The notes beneath the pieces are model-generated. The model saw only the letters and a list, made by a program, of their open reading frames with translations. It was not told the origin of the DNA and searched no databases. The translations under genes and the position numbers were made by a program. 13,790 nucleotides of DNA from Rhodocyclales bacterium. Its GTDB lineage: Bacteria; Pseudomonadota; Gammaproteobacteria; Burkholderiales; Rhodocyclaceae. Location: assembly GCA_021413665.1 (NCBI GenBank), contig JAIOPW010000030.1, forward strand, positions 1 to 13,790, given 5' to 3'. Below, piece after piece: positions 1-8,033 of the stretch (positions are counted from its first letter, which is position 1; each line of letters opens with the position of its first letter).

Positions 1-311
1 CCGAAAACCGCGTTGGCGGTGTCGCGACCCCGACGCAGTGACGACTCGTCGACCACGTCATCATGCAGCAGTGTGGCGGTATGGATGAATTCCACCACGG
101 CAGCGAGTTCGTGATGGCGGGTACCGGAATAGCCGCAGGCGGTGGCCGAGAGCAGCACCAGTGCGGGACGCATGCGCTTGCCGCCGGCCGAAATGATGTA
201 CTCGGCGACCTGGCGCACCAGTACCACATCCGAATGCAGTCGCTCCCGAACGACGGCGTCGACCGCGCTCATGTCGGCGGCAATGGGGGCGTAAAGGCTG
301 GCAATGTCCAC
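1..311 (-). CDS. ispB: Octaprenyl diphosphate synthase, N-terminal part (cut by window edge)
   Basis: Trans-polyprenyl diphosphate synthase, which extends farnesyl diphosphate with isopentenyl units to make the ubiquinone side chain in the cytoplasm. About 103 residues are visible. They hold the substrate-binding GGKRMRP stretch (about residues 43-49) and the first aspartate-rich motif DDVVD (84-88) inside EFIHTATLLHDDVVDES, followed by LRRGRDTANAVFG. This closely matches E. coli IspB and its betaproteobacterial relatives. The C-terminal two thirds, with the second DDxxD motif, lie beyond base 1. I chose the GTG start at 309-311 because it aligns with the family N-terminus and sits about 25 bases downstream of the predicted transcription start. 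No clear Shine-Dalgarno sequence precedes it. A further in-frame TTG upstream lies inside the -35 box and is unlikely. The gene does not share a transcript start with the AlgR-like gene upstream, because it has its own promoter. Confidence 0.93.
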   Translation of the reverse strand, partial: MDIASLYAPIAADMSAVDAVVRERLHSDVVLVRQVAEYIISAGGKRMRPALVLLSATACGYSGTRHHELAAVVEFIHTATLLHDDVVDESSLRRGRDTANAVF

Positions 312-342
312 GGCGGGTTTCGAGTGCTGGAGCGAAAGCGCG

Positions 343-371
343 ATGTTAGGCGGCGCCTGTGCCGGCGTCAA
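343..371 (-). promoter_or_regulatory. Sigma-70 promoter of ispB
   Basis: Read on the minus strand, TTGACG (366-371) is followed after exactly 17 bases by TAACAT (343-348). The -35 matches 5 of 6 consensus bases and the -10 matches 4 of 6. Transcription would start near 336 and give a leader of about 25 bases before the GTG at 311. The rest of the 312-442 gap shows no tRNA or other gene. Confidence 0.6.
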
Positions 372-442
372 CGGAACCGAGCCGTGGTTTCGCGCAGAGC
401 GCCGGATCGAGCGGAGCGAAAACGGCATCTGCTCCGGGTGCC

Positions 443-1210
443 TCACTGTCCCTGGAGCTTGAGTAGCGCCTTGACCTGCGGCCACTGTCGGCGACTGACC
501 GGCAAGCGGTCTTCCGCGCCGTCCAGGATCACCTGCCAATGCGCTTCCGTGTCGCCCGCGTCGGCCGCGCGCTCGACTCCGGTCACCGCCGCTCGCGCGA
601 CGAGACAATTGCGATGAATGCGCAGAAAGCGCTGGCTGAATTCGGCTTCAAGGTGCACCAGCGACTCCTCCAGCAGGAATTCGCGCTCTGCGGTGCGCGC
701 CGTGACGTATTTTTGCTCTGCCTTGAGATAAAGAATTTCGGCAACGGACACCAGCAGGATGCGACCGCGCTCGAGGCAGGACAGGTTTTGCCGTATCGCC
801 AGCGCCGACTTTTCGAACCGTACCGAGTCATCCGCACGACGCCGGGCCTTTTTCAGTGCATCGGCGAGCCGGTTGGCGCGCACTGGTTTGACCAGATAGT
901 CCAGTGCCGCGAGTTCAAAAGCCTGGACCGCGTACTGGTCGAAGGCGGTGACGAATATCACGGCTGGCGCAGTGGGCAGCCGCGCCAGATGACGGGCGAG
1001 TTCCACCCCGTCCATGCCCGGCATCCGGATGTCGATCAATGCCACATCGAAGTCGCCGGCCTGTGCCTGTTCCAGCGCAGCGTGGCCATCGGCCGCCTCG
1101 GCCACCACGACGCTCGGCACATCGGCCGCGATGTCGCCCAGCAAGTCGCGCAGGCGCGCACGCGCGGGGGCCTCGTCATCGACCAACAGCAAGCGCAGGA
1201 CATCGCTCAT
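443..1210 (-). CDS. algR: LytTR-family response regulator, AlgR-like
   Basis: DNA-binding response regulator of 255 residues. The N-terminal receiver domain (about 5-125) has the acidic pair D11-D12, the phospho-acceptor D60 in ALIDIRMPGMDG, the switch Thr in FVTAFD and the Lys in LVKPVR. A LytTR DNA-binding domain follows (about 150-250) with the typical segments AEQKYVTART and RFLRIHRNCLVAR. Order, length and the RIHRN motif match Pseudomonas AlgR (248 residues), which controls alginate, type IV pilus and virulence genes. The start is set at the ATG 1208-1210. It overlaps the kinase stop as ATGA and has GGCGGA just upstream. An upstream extension to 1252 would run back into the kinase gene. 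The two genes form a translationally coupled pair. In Pseudomonas the pair also sits beside argH, but hemC follows algR there, while ispB follows here. The family call is firm; functional equivalence to AlgR is inferred. Confidence 0.85.
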   Translation of the reverse strand: MSDVLRLLLVDDEAPARARLRDLLGDIAADVPSVVVAEAADGHAALEQAQAGDFDVALIDIRMPGMDGVELARHLARLPTAPAVIFVTAFDQYAVQAFELAALDYLVKPVRANRLADALKKARRRADDSVRFEKSALAIRQNLSCLERGRILLVSVAEILYLKAEQKYVTARTAEREFLLEESLVHLEAEFSQRFLRIHRNCLVARAAVTGVERAADAGDTEAHWQVILDGAEDRLPVSRRQWPQVKALLKLQGQ

Positions 1211-2238
1211 CGTTCCGCCACCGGACGATAGGGAAACTCGATGGAAACACAAAAGCGACCGGCGCCGACCTGCGTCGTCATGGTTGCCTCAAGGTCGAAG
1301 AACAGCATCAGCCGTTCGCGGATATTGTTAAGCGCCATCTGGTTGCCATGGGTATGGCTGTCGGCGACGGCGATCGGGTTGGAAAGTTCCACCCGCAGCC
1401 GGGAATCCTTGCACTCGAAGCGAATGGTGATTTCCCCGGGCTGCGTCGCCGGCTCGATGCCGTGATAGACGGCGTTCTCCAACAGCGGCTGCAGCATCAG
1501 CGGCGGCACCAGCGGATCCGGCGGGCAGGCGGCCATGTCCCACACCACGCGCACGCGTTCGCCCAGACGCAAGCGTTCCAGGTTGATGTACTGGCGCGCG
1601 ACCTGGATTTCCTCCGACAACGGAACCAGATCGGCGTTTTCACGCATCAGCACGCGGAACAGGTCGGACAGTTCTTCGAGCGCAGTCTCTGCCCGCCGAG
1701 GATCGGAACGTATGACCCCCAGTACCGCATTGAGTGCGTTGAACAGAAAATGCGGACGGATGCGCGCGGTCAGCGCCAGCAATCGGGCCTCCGCCAGGGC
1801 GGGTGATCTCGCCCGTCCGCTGATCTCGAACCATCCCAGCAACAGGATGACGGCAATCACCGTCCACAACGCGGTCCGGCCGAATCCCGCCGCATCCGGT
1901 GCTGCCAACTGCATTGCCGCATAAAGGCTGCGCACGGCGGCGGTTACCAGGAGCACCAGCATGACCGCGACTGTGATCCGCATCCATTTCGGCAAGCGCA
2001 CCGACCAGGTACTGGCGAGGCCCAACAGCGCCAGACTGGCCAAGGTCACCGGTTCGATCAGCATCGCCAGATCCCGGAATTCGGTGAAGAACCAGCGCCA
2101 TTCACGGTTGGCCGCAAGCGTGGCGAGCAGGGCACCGGCGTTCACTACCAGCAACACCTGCAGCCAGGTGCCGGCCTTGCGCAAGTCCGGCAGACCGGAC
2201 AGCGTGGGGTTTCCCCTTATACTTCGCACTTGGCTCAA
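1207..2238 (-). CDS. algZ: Membrane sensor histidine kinase, LytS/AlgZ (FimS) family
   Basis: Sensor kinase of 343 residues, partner of the overlapping AlgR-like regulator. The N-terminus has about four membrane helices (roughly 25-43, 60-78, 86-108, 122-138) with short loops and no large periplasmic domain, so a signal within or near the membrane is likely. The His_kinase (PF06580-type) segment carries the phospho-acceptor H163 in RIRPHFLFNALN. The ATPase part shows LLENAVYHGIEP (252-263) and a modified G box, HGNQMALNNIRERL (297-310). From memory this variant is usual in AlgZ-like proteins rather than a defect. The start is a TTG at 2236-2238 with AAAGG shortly upstream. No in-frame ATG exists near the N-terminus. 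Divergent from argH across only 68 bases, an arrangement shared with Pseudomonas argH-algZ-algR. Confidence 0.83.
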   Translation of the reverse strand: MSQVRSIRGNPTLSGLPDLRKAGTWLQVLLVVNAGALLATLAANREWRWFFTEFRDLAMLIEPVTLASLALLGLASTWSVRLPKWMRITVAVMLVLLVTAAVRSLYAAMQLAAPDAAGFGRTALWTVIAVILLLGWFEISGRARSPALAEARLLALTARIRPHFLFNALNAVLGVIRSDPRRAETALEELSDLFRVLMRENADLVPLSEEIQVARQYINLERLRLGERVRVVWDMAACPPDPLVPPLMLQPLLENAVYHGIEPATQPGEITIRFECKDSRLRVELSNPIAVADSHTHGNQMALNNIRERLMLFFDLEATMTTQVGAGRFCVSIEFPYRPVAER

Positions 2239-2256
2239 CTGCCTTTCACCTATGAT
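2230..2256 (+). promoter_or_regulatory. Possible sigma-70 promoter of the argH operon
   Basis: TATGAT (2251-2256) is a 5-of-6 match to a -10 box. The best -35 is TTGGCT (2230-2235), but its spacing is short at 15 bases. The start would fall near 2263, giving a leader of about 44 bases. The -35 overlaps the first codons of the divergent algZ, so transcription of the two could interfere. The weak -35 keeps this tentative. Confidence 0.35.
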
Positions 2257-2306
2257 TTTCCAGTGTTTTTACCACACGCATTGCCAACTGACATGGCAAC
2301 CCGATT

Positions 2307-3710
2307 ATGACAGAACCGAAACAACCGGCATCTCCAGAACTCCAGGGAGCCTGGTCCGGCCGCTTTTCCGAACCCGTATCCACCCTGGTCAAACGCTACA
2401 CCGCTTCCGTCTTCTTTGATCGCCGCATGTGGCGGCAGGACATCCGGGCCTCGCTGGCGCATGCCCGCATGCTGGCACGACAGGGCATTATCGGCGCCGC
2501 CGACTTGGCGTCCATCGAGCAGGGCATGACCGCGATATCGGCCGAAATCGAGGCGGGTGGTTTCAACTGGAATCTCGATGATGAGGATGTACACCTCAAC
2601 ATCGAAAAGCGCCTGACCGCCCTGGTCGGCGATGCCGGCAAGCGCCTGCACACCGGGCGCTCGCGCAACGACCAGGTCGCCACCGACATCAGGCTCTGGC
2701 TGCGCGACACCATCGACGAGATCGACGGCCTGCTGCGCGATTTCCAGAAGTCGCTGCTCGACACGGCGGAAATCCACGTCGCCACTCCCCTGCCCGGCTT
2801 CACCCACCTTCAGGTGGCGCAACCGGTAACCTTCGGCCATCACCTGCTGGCCTATTTCGAGATGCTGCGCCGCGACCGCGAGCGCTTCGCCGACTGCCGC
2901 CGTCGTGTGAATCGCCTGCCGCTGGGCGCCGCCGCGCTGGCCGGCACCACCTTTCCGATCGACCGCGAGTCGGTGGCGCGCGAACTTGGCTTCGAGTCCG
3001 TCTGCGAGAACTCGCTGGACGCCGTTTCCGACCGCGACTTCGCCATCGAATTCCTGGCCGCCGCATCGCTGGTGATGACGCATGTTTCGCGCTTCTCCGA
3101 AGAACTGATTCTGTGGATGAGCCCGCGGATCGGCTTCATCGATCTGGCAGACCGCTTCTGCACCGGCTCGTCGATCATGCCGCAAAAGAAAAATCCGGAC
3201 GTGCCGGAACTCGCGCGGGGCAAGACCGGCCGCGTCTTTGGTCACCTGATGGGGCTGCTGACGCTGATGAAGGGCCAGCCGCTGGCCTACAACAAGGACA
3301 ACCAGGAGGACAAGGAGCCGCTGTTCGACACCGCCGACACGCTGATCGATACCCTGCGCATCTTTGCCGACCTGGTGCCAGGCATCCGGGTCAAATCCGA
3401 GGCCATGGCCGCGGCCCTGCGTCAGGGTTACGCCACCGCAACCGACCTCGCCGACTATCTGGTGAAAAAGGGGCTGCCGTTTCGCGACGCGCATGAAGCG
3501 GTGGCGCGTGCGGTGCGTGCCTGCGAGACGCGCGGCTGCGACCTCCCGGACCTGACGCTGGCCGAGTTACGCTCCTTTTCGCCGCTGGTGGATGAGGACG
3601 CCTTCGGCGTGCTGACCGTAGCCGGCTCGCTGGCCGCCCGCAACCATCTCGGCGGCACCGCGCCGGCACAAGTGGCCGCGGCGATTGTCCGTTCCCGCGC
3701 ACGACTGTGA
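2307..3710 (+). CDS. argH: Argininosuccinate lyase
   Basis: Cleaves argininosuccinate to arginine and fumarate, the last step of arginine biosynthesis, as a cytoplasmic homotetramer of the fumarase/aspartase superfamily. The 467 residues match the usual family length. Visible signatures are GRFSEP near the N-terminus, TGRSRNDQVATD (116-127), GFTHLQVAQPV (164-174, with the conserved Thr-His) and the superfamily signature GSSIMPQKKNPD (287-298), whose serine loop closes over the active site. The C-terminus has the family HEAVARAV and LDE-like (LVDEDAF) segments. The ATG at 2307 gives the standard N-terminus; no strong Shine-Dalgarno is seen. It is the first gene of a likely three-gene operon with a protein kinase (10-base gap) and a fructosamine kinase. 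Confidence 0.97.
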   Translation: MTEPKQPASPELQGAWSGRFSEPVSTLVKRYTASVFFDRRMWRQDIRASLAHARMLARQGIIGAADLASIEQGMTAISAEIEAGGFNWNLDDEDVHLNIEKRLTALVGDAGKRLHTGRSRNDQVATDIRLWLRDTIDEIDGLLRDFQKSLLDTAEIHVATPLPGFTHLQVAQPVTFGHHLLAYFEMLRRDRERFADCRRRVNRLPLGAAALAGTTFPIDRESVARELGFESVCENSLDAVSDRDFAIEFLAAASLVMTHVSRFSEELILWMSPRIGFIDLADRFCTGSSIMPQKKNPDVPELARGKTGRVFGHLMGLLTLMKGQPLAYNKDNQEDKEPLFDTADTLIDTLRIFADLVPGIRVKSEAMAAALRQGYATATDLADYLVKKGLPFRDAHEAVARAVRACETRGCDLPDLTLAELRSFSPLVDEDAFGVLTVAGSLAARNHLGGTAPAQVAAAIVRSRARL

Positions 3711-3720
3711 CCACCCATCG

Positions 3721-5034
3721 ATGGTGATGCCCGCGCGCATTGGCAAATACGAGATTCGCGGCAAGCTCGGCGAGGGCGCCACCTCCATCGTTTACCTTGG
3801 CTTCGACCCCTTTGCCAAGCGCGAGGTCGCGGTCAAGGCGATCTTCCCCGAAGTACTGCGCGACAAGGAACGCGGCCGCCTCTACCGCCACCTGCTGATG
3901 ACCGAAGCGTCACTGGCGGGCAAGCTCATGCATCCCCACATCGTGCAGATATTCGATGCGGTGGTGGCCGAAGACCAGAGCTACATCGTCATGGAGTACG
4001 TCAAAGGGGGAACTCTCGAACCTTTCTGTACCCCCAGCAGCCTGCTGCCGGTGGACCGACTGGTGGAGATGATCTTCAAATGCACGCGCGCGCTCGACTA
4101 TGCCTTTCGCGCAGGGGTCACCCATCGCGACATCAAGCCGGCGAACATCCTCCTGGTAGATGCGGCGGACAGCGCGGAGCGCAGCGGCGGCGACATCAAG
4201 ATCTCGGACTTCGGCGCGGCGCTCATGGCCAGCGACGAACAGACCCGCACCCAGGTATCGGGCGTTGGCTCGCCGGCCTACATGTCGCCACAACAGGTGC
4301 GCGACATTCCGCTCAACCATCAGACCGACATCTACTCGCTGGGCGTGGTGATGTACCAGTTGCTGACGGGGCGACTGCCGTTCCAGTCGACGTCCAACTA
4401 CGGCATGATCTACCAGATCTGCAACGCCGATCCGCCGCCACCCTCGACCCTGCGCACCGACATGCCGGCCAGCCTCGACGCGGTGGTCGCCCGCGCCATG
4501 CAAAAGGAAGTCGGCGCGCGCTACCAGACCTGGGAGGAGTTCTCCCATGATCTCGCACAATCCTTCCGCAACAAGCAGATCTCGGCGCAGCGCCAGGCCT
4601 TCCCCGACAGCGAAAAATTCGAAGCGCTGCGCGCCTTGCCTTTTTTTGTCGAATTTTCCGACGTGCACCTGTGGGAAGTAGTGCGCTTTTCGCGCTGGGA
4701 TGAAGTGATCGCCGGTACCGTGATCATGAAGGACGGCGAGCGCGGCAACTTCTTTTCCTTCCTGCTGGATGGCGAACTGACGGTCTCGAAGAGCGGCCAC
4801 GCGCTGGGAACGCTGGTGGCAGGCGAATGCTTCGGGGAAATGGCCATCATCCGCCGCGGCGAGCATACGCGCGGCGCCGACGTCGTCGCGCAAACGGCGA
4901 CACGCGTCGTCACCATTTCGGCGCAGGCTTTGCAGCACGCTTCGGAAGTGTGCCGCATGCACTTCTACCAGGGCTTCCTCGATGTCATCGCCGGTCGGCT
5001 GGCGGATGCCAATGCCCGCCTGGCGTCCCTTTGA
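3721..5034 (+). CDS. Ser/Thr protein kinase with C-terminal cyclic-nucleotide-binding domain
   Basis: Predicted cytoplasmic eukaryotic-like protein kinase of 437 residues with no membrane segment. The kinase domain (about 10-280) is complete: glycine loop GEGATS (17-22), VAVK lysine K39, helix-C glutamate E62, catalytic loop HRDIKPAN (135-142, with D137, K139 and N142), DFG at 163-165 and an SPAYMSPQQ segment in place of APE. A cNMP-binding fold (about 305-420) follows, with a beta-barrel glycine segment LLDGELTVSK and a phosphate-binding cassette FGEMAIIRRGEHTRGADVVA. E373 and R384 are placed like the conserved Glu and Arg of CAP/PKA-type domains. Substrates are unknown. Domain order is the reverse of eukaryotic PKG, which has its cNMP domains first. 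ATG 3721 is preferred; ATG 3727 is also possible, and a TTG at 3685 would overlap argH. No strong Shine-Dalgarno is visible, so coupling to argH translation is likely. Confidence 0.9.
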   Translation: MVMPARIGKYEIRGKLGEGATSIVYLGFDPFAKREVAVKAIFPEVLRDKERGRLYRHLLMTEASLAGKLMHPHIVQIFDAVVAEDQSYIVMEYVKGGTLEPFCTPSSLLPVDRLVEMIFKCTRALDYAFRAGVTHRDIKPANILLVDAADSAERSGGDIKISDFGAALMASDEQTRTQVSGVGSPAYMSPQQVRDIPLNHQTDIYSLGVVMYQLLTGRLPFQSTSNYGMIYQICNADPPPPSTLRTDMPASLDAVVARAMQKEVGARYQTWEEFSHDLAQSFRNKQISAQRQAFPDSEKFEALRALPFFVEFSDVHLWEVVRFSRWDEVIAGTVIMKDGERGNFFSFLLDGELTVSKSGHALGTLVAGECFGEMAIIRRGEHTRGADVVAQTATRVVTISAQALQHASEVCRMHFYQGFLDVIAGRLADANARLASL

Positions 5035-5063
5035 CCCCCGAGTTCGACGACGAATTCGGGGTC

Positions 5064-5933
5064 ATGGCGGCGGCAATCGCCGAGCGGACGGGATCCCCCT
5101 TCACCCGGTATTCGGCCACCCCGATCCGCGGCGGTTCGATACATCGCGCCTGGCGACTTTCAGATGGTCGCCGCCACTTCTTTGTAAAGACCAGTGCGGT
5201 CGCCGCCGCACCGATGTTTGCCGCGGAGGCACAAGGACTCAAGGTTCTGTCGGATGCCGGCGTGGTGCGAACGCCGACTTTCATCACGGCCGGCCAAACC
5301 GGAACGCAGGCCTTTCTGGTCCTCGAACACCTCGAGCTGGCAAACCTCGATCGGCAAGGCGGCGCACAACTGGGGACAAGCCTGGCGCAATTGCATCGCA
5401 TCACCGGCGACTCCTTCGGCTGGAGCCAGGACAACTTCATCGGCGCCACTCCGCAGCAAAACGCGATGCACGTCAGTTGGCCGCACTTCTTCGGCGAACG
5501 TCGGCTGCGGCCACAACTTCAGCTCGCGTTGCAAAACGGCATGGACAAGGCCCTGGTGGCGAAAGGTAATGCGGTGATCGAGCGCGTCGGCGGCCTCTTC
5601 ATCGACTACCGGCCGGTGCCCAGCCTGCTGCACGGCGACCTGTGGTCGGGCAACGCGGCGCAAACCAGCGATGGAGCGCCGGTGATCTTCGATCCCGCCT
5701 GTTATTTCGGCGACCGCGAATCCGATTTTGCCATGGCGGAACTCTTCGGCGGCTTTCCCACGAGCTTCCATGCCGCCTACCGCACCGCCTGGCCACTGGA
5801 TCCAGGCTATGAAACGCGCAAACCGCTCTATAACCTGTACCACATCCTGAATCACTTCAACCTCTTCGGCGACGCCTATCTGGGTCAGGCGCAACGAATG
5901 ATCCAAGGCTTGCTGGCACTGCTCAAACGCTGA
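5064..5933 (+). CDS. Fructosamine kinase family protein (FN3K/YniA type)
   Basis: Predicted small-molecule or protein-bound ketosamine 3-kinase. It phosphorylates the sugar of glycated amines so that the adduct falls off, a form of deglycation repair. At 289 residues it is close to E. coli YniA (286). Motifs in order are the glycine-containing PIRGGSIHRAWRL (20-32), ATP-binding lysine K42 in HFFVK, the phosphotransferase Brenner motif HGDLWSGN (190-197, catalytic D192), metal-binding D210 in FDPACYFGDRESD, and the tail LYNLYHILNHFNLFG. The FDPA-Y-GDRE stretch is diagnostic of the family. The ATG at 5064 begins at the family N-terminus, 29 bases after the protein-kinase stop, and probably shares its transcript. 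The gene ends one base before the stop of the convergent grxD. The physiological substrate (fructosamine, ribulosamine or other) cannot be read from sequence. Confidence 0.92.
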   Translation: MAAAIAERTGSPFTRYSATPIRGGSIHRAWRLSDGRRHFFVKTSAVAAAPMFAAEAQGLKVLSDAGVVRTPTFITAGQTGTQAFLVLEHLELANLDRQGGAQLGTSLAQLHRITGDSFGWSQDNFIGATPQQNAMHVSWPHFFGERRLRPQLQLALQNGMDKALVAKGNAVIERVGGLFIDYRPVPSLLHGDLWSGNAAQTSDGAPVIFDPACYFGDRESDFAMAELFGGFPTSFHAAYRTAWPLDPGYETRKPLYNLYHILNHFNLFGDAYLGQAQRMIQGLLALLKR

Positions 5934-5934
5934 T

Positions 5935-6258
5935 TCAGGCAGCCTTGACGATCGGCTCCAACTGCTTCTGCAGCTCGCCCGACTGGTACATTTCGGTCAT
6001 GATGTCGCTGCCGCCCACGAATTCGCCGCTTATATAGAGTTGCGGCACGGTCGGCCAGTTGGCATAGTCCTTGACACCCTGACGCACGTCAGGATCCGCG
6101 AGCACATCGACAGTGACCAGGTTCTTGACGCCACAGGCCTGCAAAATCTGAATCGCCCGCGCTGAAAAACCGCATTGCGGGGCCTGCGCCGTACCCTTCA
6201 TGTAAAGCACCACCGGGTTGCCGGTAACCGTGTCGTGAATCTTTTGCTTGATGTCCAT
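5935..6258 (-). CDS. grxD: Monothiol glutaredoxin, CGFS type (Grx4)
   Basis: Small cytoplasmic glutaredoxin of 107 residues that binds and passes on [2Fe-2S] clusters with glutathione, often with a BolA partner. The single active cysteine C29 lies in PQCGFSARA. The WPTVPQLYI cis-proline segment (68-76) and GGSDIMTEMYQSGEL (82-96) complete the glutathione-binding site. K21 in YMKG is the conserved lysine before the active site. Length and motifs match E. coli GrxD. The ATG at 6256-6258 has GGA about 7 bases upstream and is served by its own strong promoter. Its stop lies one base from the stop of the convergent fructosamine kinase, with no terminator between them, so read-through antisense transcripts are possible. 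Confidence 0.96.
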   Translation of the reverse strand: MDIKQKIHDTVTGNPVVLYMKGTAQAPQCGFSARAIQILQACGVKNLVTVDVLADPDVRQGVKDYANWPTVPQLYISGEFVGGSDIMTEMYQSGELQKQLEPIVKAA

Positions 6259-6295
6259 GGTATTTCCAAAAATAGTTGAGTAAATAACTCGGGAT

Positions 6296-6325
6296 ATTCT
6301 AGCGGGGCGGTACCCTGCCGGTCAA
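6296..6325 (-). promoter_or_regulatory. Sigma-70 promoter of grxD
   Basis: On the minus strand TTGACC (6320-6325) and TAGAAT (6296-6301) each match 5 of 6 consensus bases and are 18 bases apart. Transcription would start near 6289, about 30 bases before the grxD ATG. A short inverted repeat, GAGT-N5-ACTC (6278-6290), lies across the predicted start and could be an operator, but four-base arms are weak evidence. Confidence 0.65.
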
Positions 6326-6354
6326 GTCCCGCAACACGCCGATTCGAGACGGCC

Positions 6355-6379
6355 GGGAACCTTGAGCGACAGGGTTCCT
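6355..6379 (+). repeat. Hairpin 1 upstream of msrP
   Basis: GGGAACCTTG (6355-6364) can pair with CAGGGTTCCT (6370-6379) around the loop AGCGA. The core GGAACC/GGTTCC is perfect and G-U pairs extend the stem to about 10 pairs as RNA. It is not followed by a T-run, so it does not look like an intrinsic terminator. It lies upstream of the grxD promoter on the other strand and may belong to the msrP leader. Confidence 0.55.
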
Positions 6380-6387
6380 CCAGCGAG

Positions 6388-6414
6388 GCAAACCTCTGTG
6401 AGCGTAAGGTTTGC
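6388..6414 (+). repeat. Hairpin 2 upstream of msrP
   Basis: GCAAACCT (6388-6395) is perfectly complementary to AGGTTTGC (6407-6414), with an 11-base loop. Its loop carries TGAGCG, as the loop region of hairpin 1 does, and both stems contain AACC/GGTT, so the two may be a diverged duplication. No T-run follows. Confidence 0.55.
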
Positions 6415-6416
6415 AG

Positions 6417-6458
6417 GCTCTCGGCGACAAAGCATTACACTTCTTCAGAATCGAGAGC
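6417..6458 (+). promoter_or_regulatory. Possible Shine-Dalgarno-sequestering helix of msrP
   Basis: GCTCTCG (6417-6423) is perfectly complementary to CGAGAGC (6452-6458). The right arm contains the only Shine-Dalgarno-like sequence of msrP, GAGAG (6453-6457), five bases before the ATG. Pairing would hide the ribosome site. A competing weak promoter (TTGCAG 6412-6417, TACACT 6436-6441, 18 apart) would start transcription downstream of the left arm and bypass the helix, so which form operates depends on the real transcription start. Confidence 0.4.
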
Positions 6459-6462
6459 ATCC

Positions 6463-7382
<920 letters not shown>

Positions 7383-7386
<4 letters not shown>

Positions 7387-8033
7387 ATCCCGCCCTGATC
7401 AAACCGCCATTGTTCCTTGCCTGCCTCGCGCCGCTGGGCTATTACGCCTGGGGTGCCCAGACCGACACGCTGGGTGCGAATCCCATTGAAGCCGTGACGC
7501 GCGGACTGGGAGACTGGGCGCTGAACTTCCTGTTGATCACGCTCATGGTCACGCCGCTGCGCAGGCTTTCCGGATGGGCCTGGCTTGGCCGTCTGCGCCG
7601 AATGGTGGGCCTTTTCGTATTTTTCTATGCAAGCCTGCATTTGGCCACCTACCTCTGGTTCGACCAGTTCTTCGACTGGCAGGCCATCGCGAAGGACATT
7701 CTCAAGCGCCCGTTCATTACCGTCGGCATGATCAGCTTCGCCCTGTTGCTGCCGCTGGCGGCAACGTCGAACGCCTTCGCCATCCGCAAGCTCGGCGGCC
7801 GCCGCTGGCAGGAGCTGCATCGCAGCGTCTATGCCATCGGCCTGTTGGCCGTGCTGCACTACTCATGGATGGTCAAGGCCGACATCAGCCGGCCGCTGAC
7901 CTACGCGGCGGTGCTTGGGGTTCTGCTGGGCCTGCGCGTGTGGTGGCGGGTCCAGGAACGCAACAAGCAACTGGCCGGCGCCTACATGCCCGGGCCGCGC
8001 GGGCGCATCATCCCGATTGTCGTCAGAAAGTAG
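7383..8033 (+). CDS. msrQ: MsrPQ haem-binding membrane subunit
   Basis: Inner-membrane b-type cytochrome (YedZ family) that carries electrons from the quinone pool or flavin reductase to periplasmic MsrP. It has 216 residues, against about 211 in E. coli. About six helices are visible, from the N-terminal LFLACLAPLGYYAW to YAAVLGVLLGLRVWW near the C-terminus. Haem-ligand histidines are present: H86 in YASLHLATYLW, and H146 and H159 in QELHRSVYAIGLLAVLHYSW. The short loop with MVTPLRRLSG is typical. The TTG start overlaps the msrP stop as TTGA, with a good Shine-Dalgarno, so translation is coupled. Its last 11 bases overlap the end of the convergent methyltransferase gene, and no terminator is visible there. 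Confidence 0.95.

Noticed and set aside
312..442. Possible tRNA or small RNA between ispB and algR
   Set aside because: No cloverleaf arms or T-loop consensus were found; the gap is explained by the ispB promoter.
1211..1252. Longer start for the AlgR-like regulator
   Set aside because: The added 14 residues precede the receiver domain without homology, while the ATG at 1210 gives the standard ATGA overlap with the kinase stop.
2206..2216. GGGG-TTT-CCCC inverted repeat near the start of algZ
   Set aside because: It is only 4 pairs with a 3-base loop and lies inside algZ codons, so it is too short to support a regulatory claim.
2250..3494. Long minus-strand open frame opposite argH (about 414 codons)
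   Set aside because: It mirrors the codon pattern of argH, a certain gene, and its translation has no recognisable domain. Similar mirror frames opposite the protein kinase (3910-4962), the cyclase (9188-10387), the orphan kinase (11071-12177) and the pilin (12368-13168) are rejected for the same reason.
3685..3720. TTG start for the protein kinase inside argH
   Set aside because: The extra 12 residues do not belong to the kinase fold and would overlap argH by 26 bases. ATG codons at 3721 and 3727 lie just before the conserved IGKYEI segment.
6401..6420. CRP/Vfr-like TGTGA near msrP
   Set aside because: TGTGA at 6398-6402 has no matching TCACA half-site at the right spacing. No good CRP-type site was found in any intergenic gap, despite the nearby cyclase.
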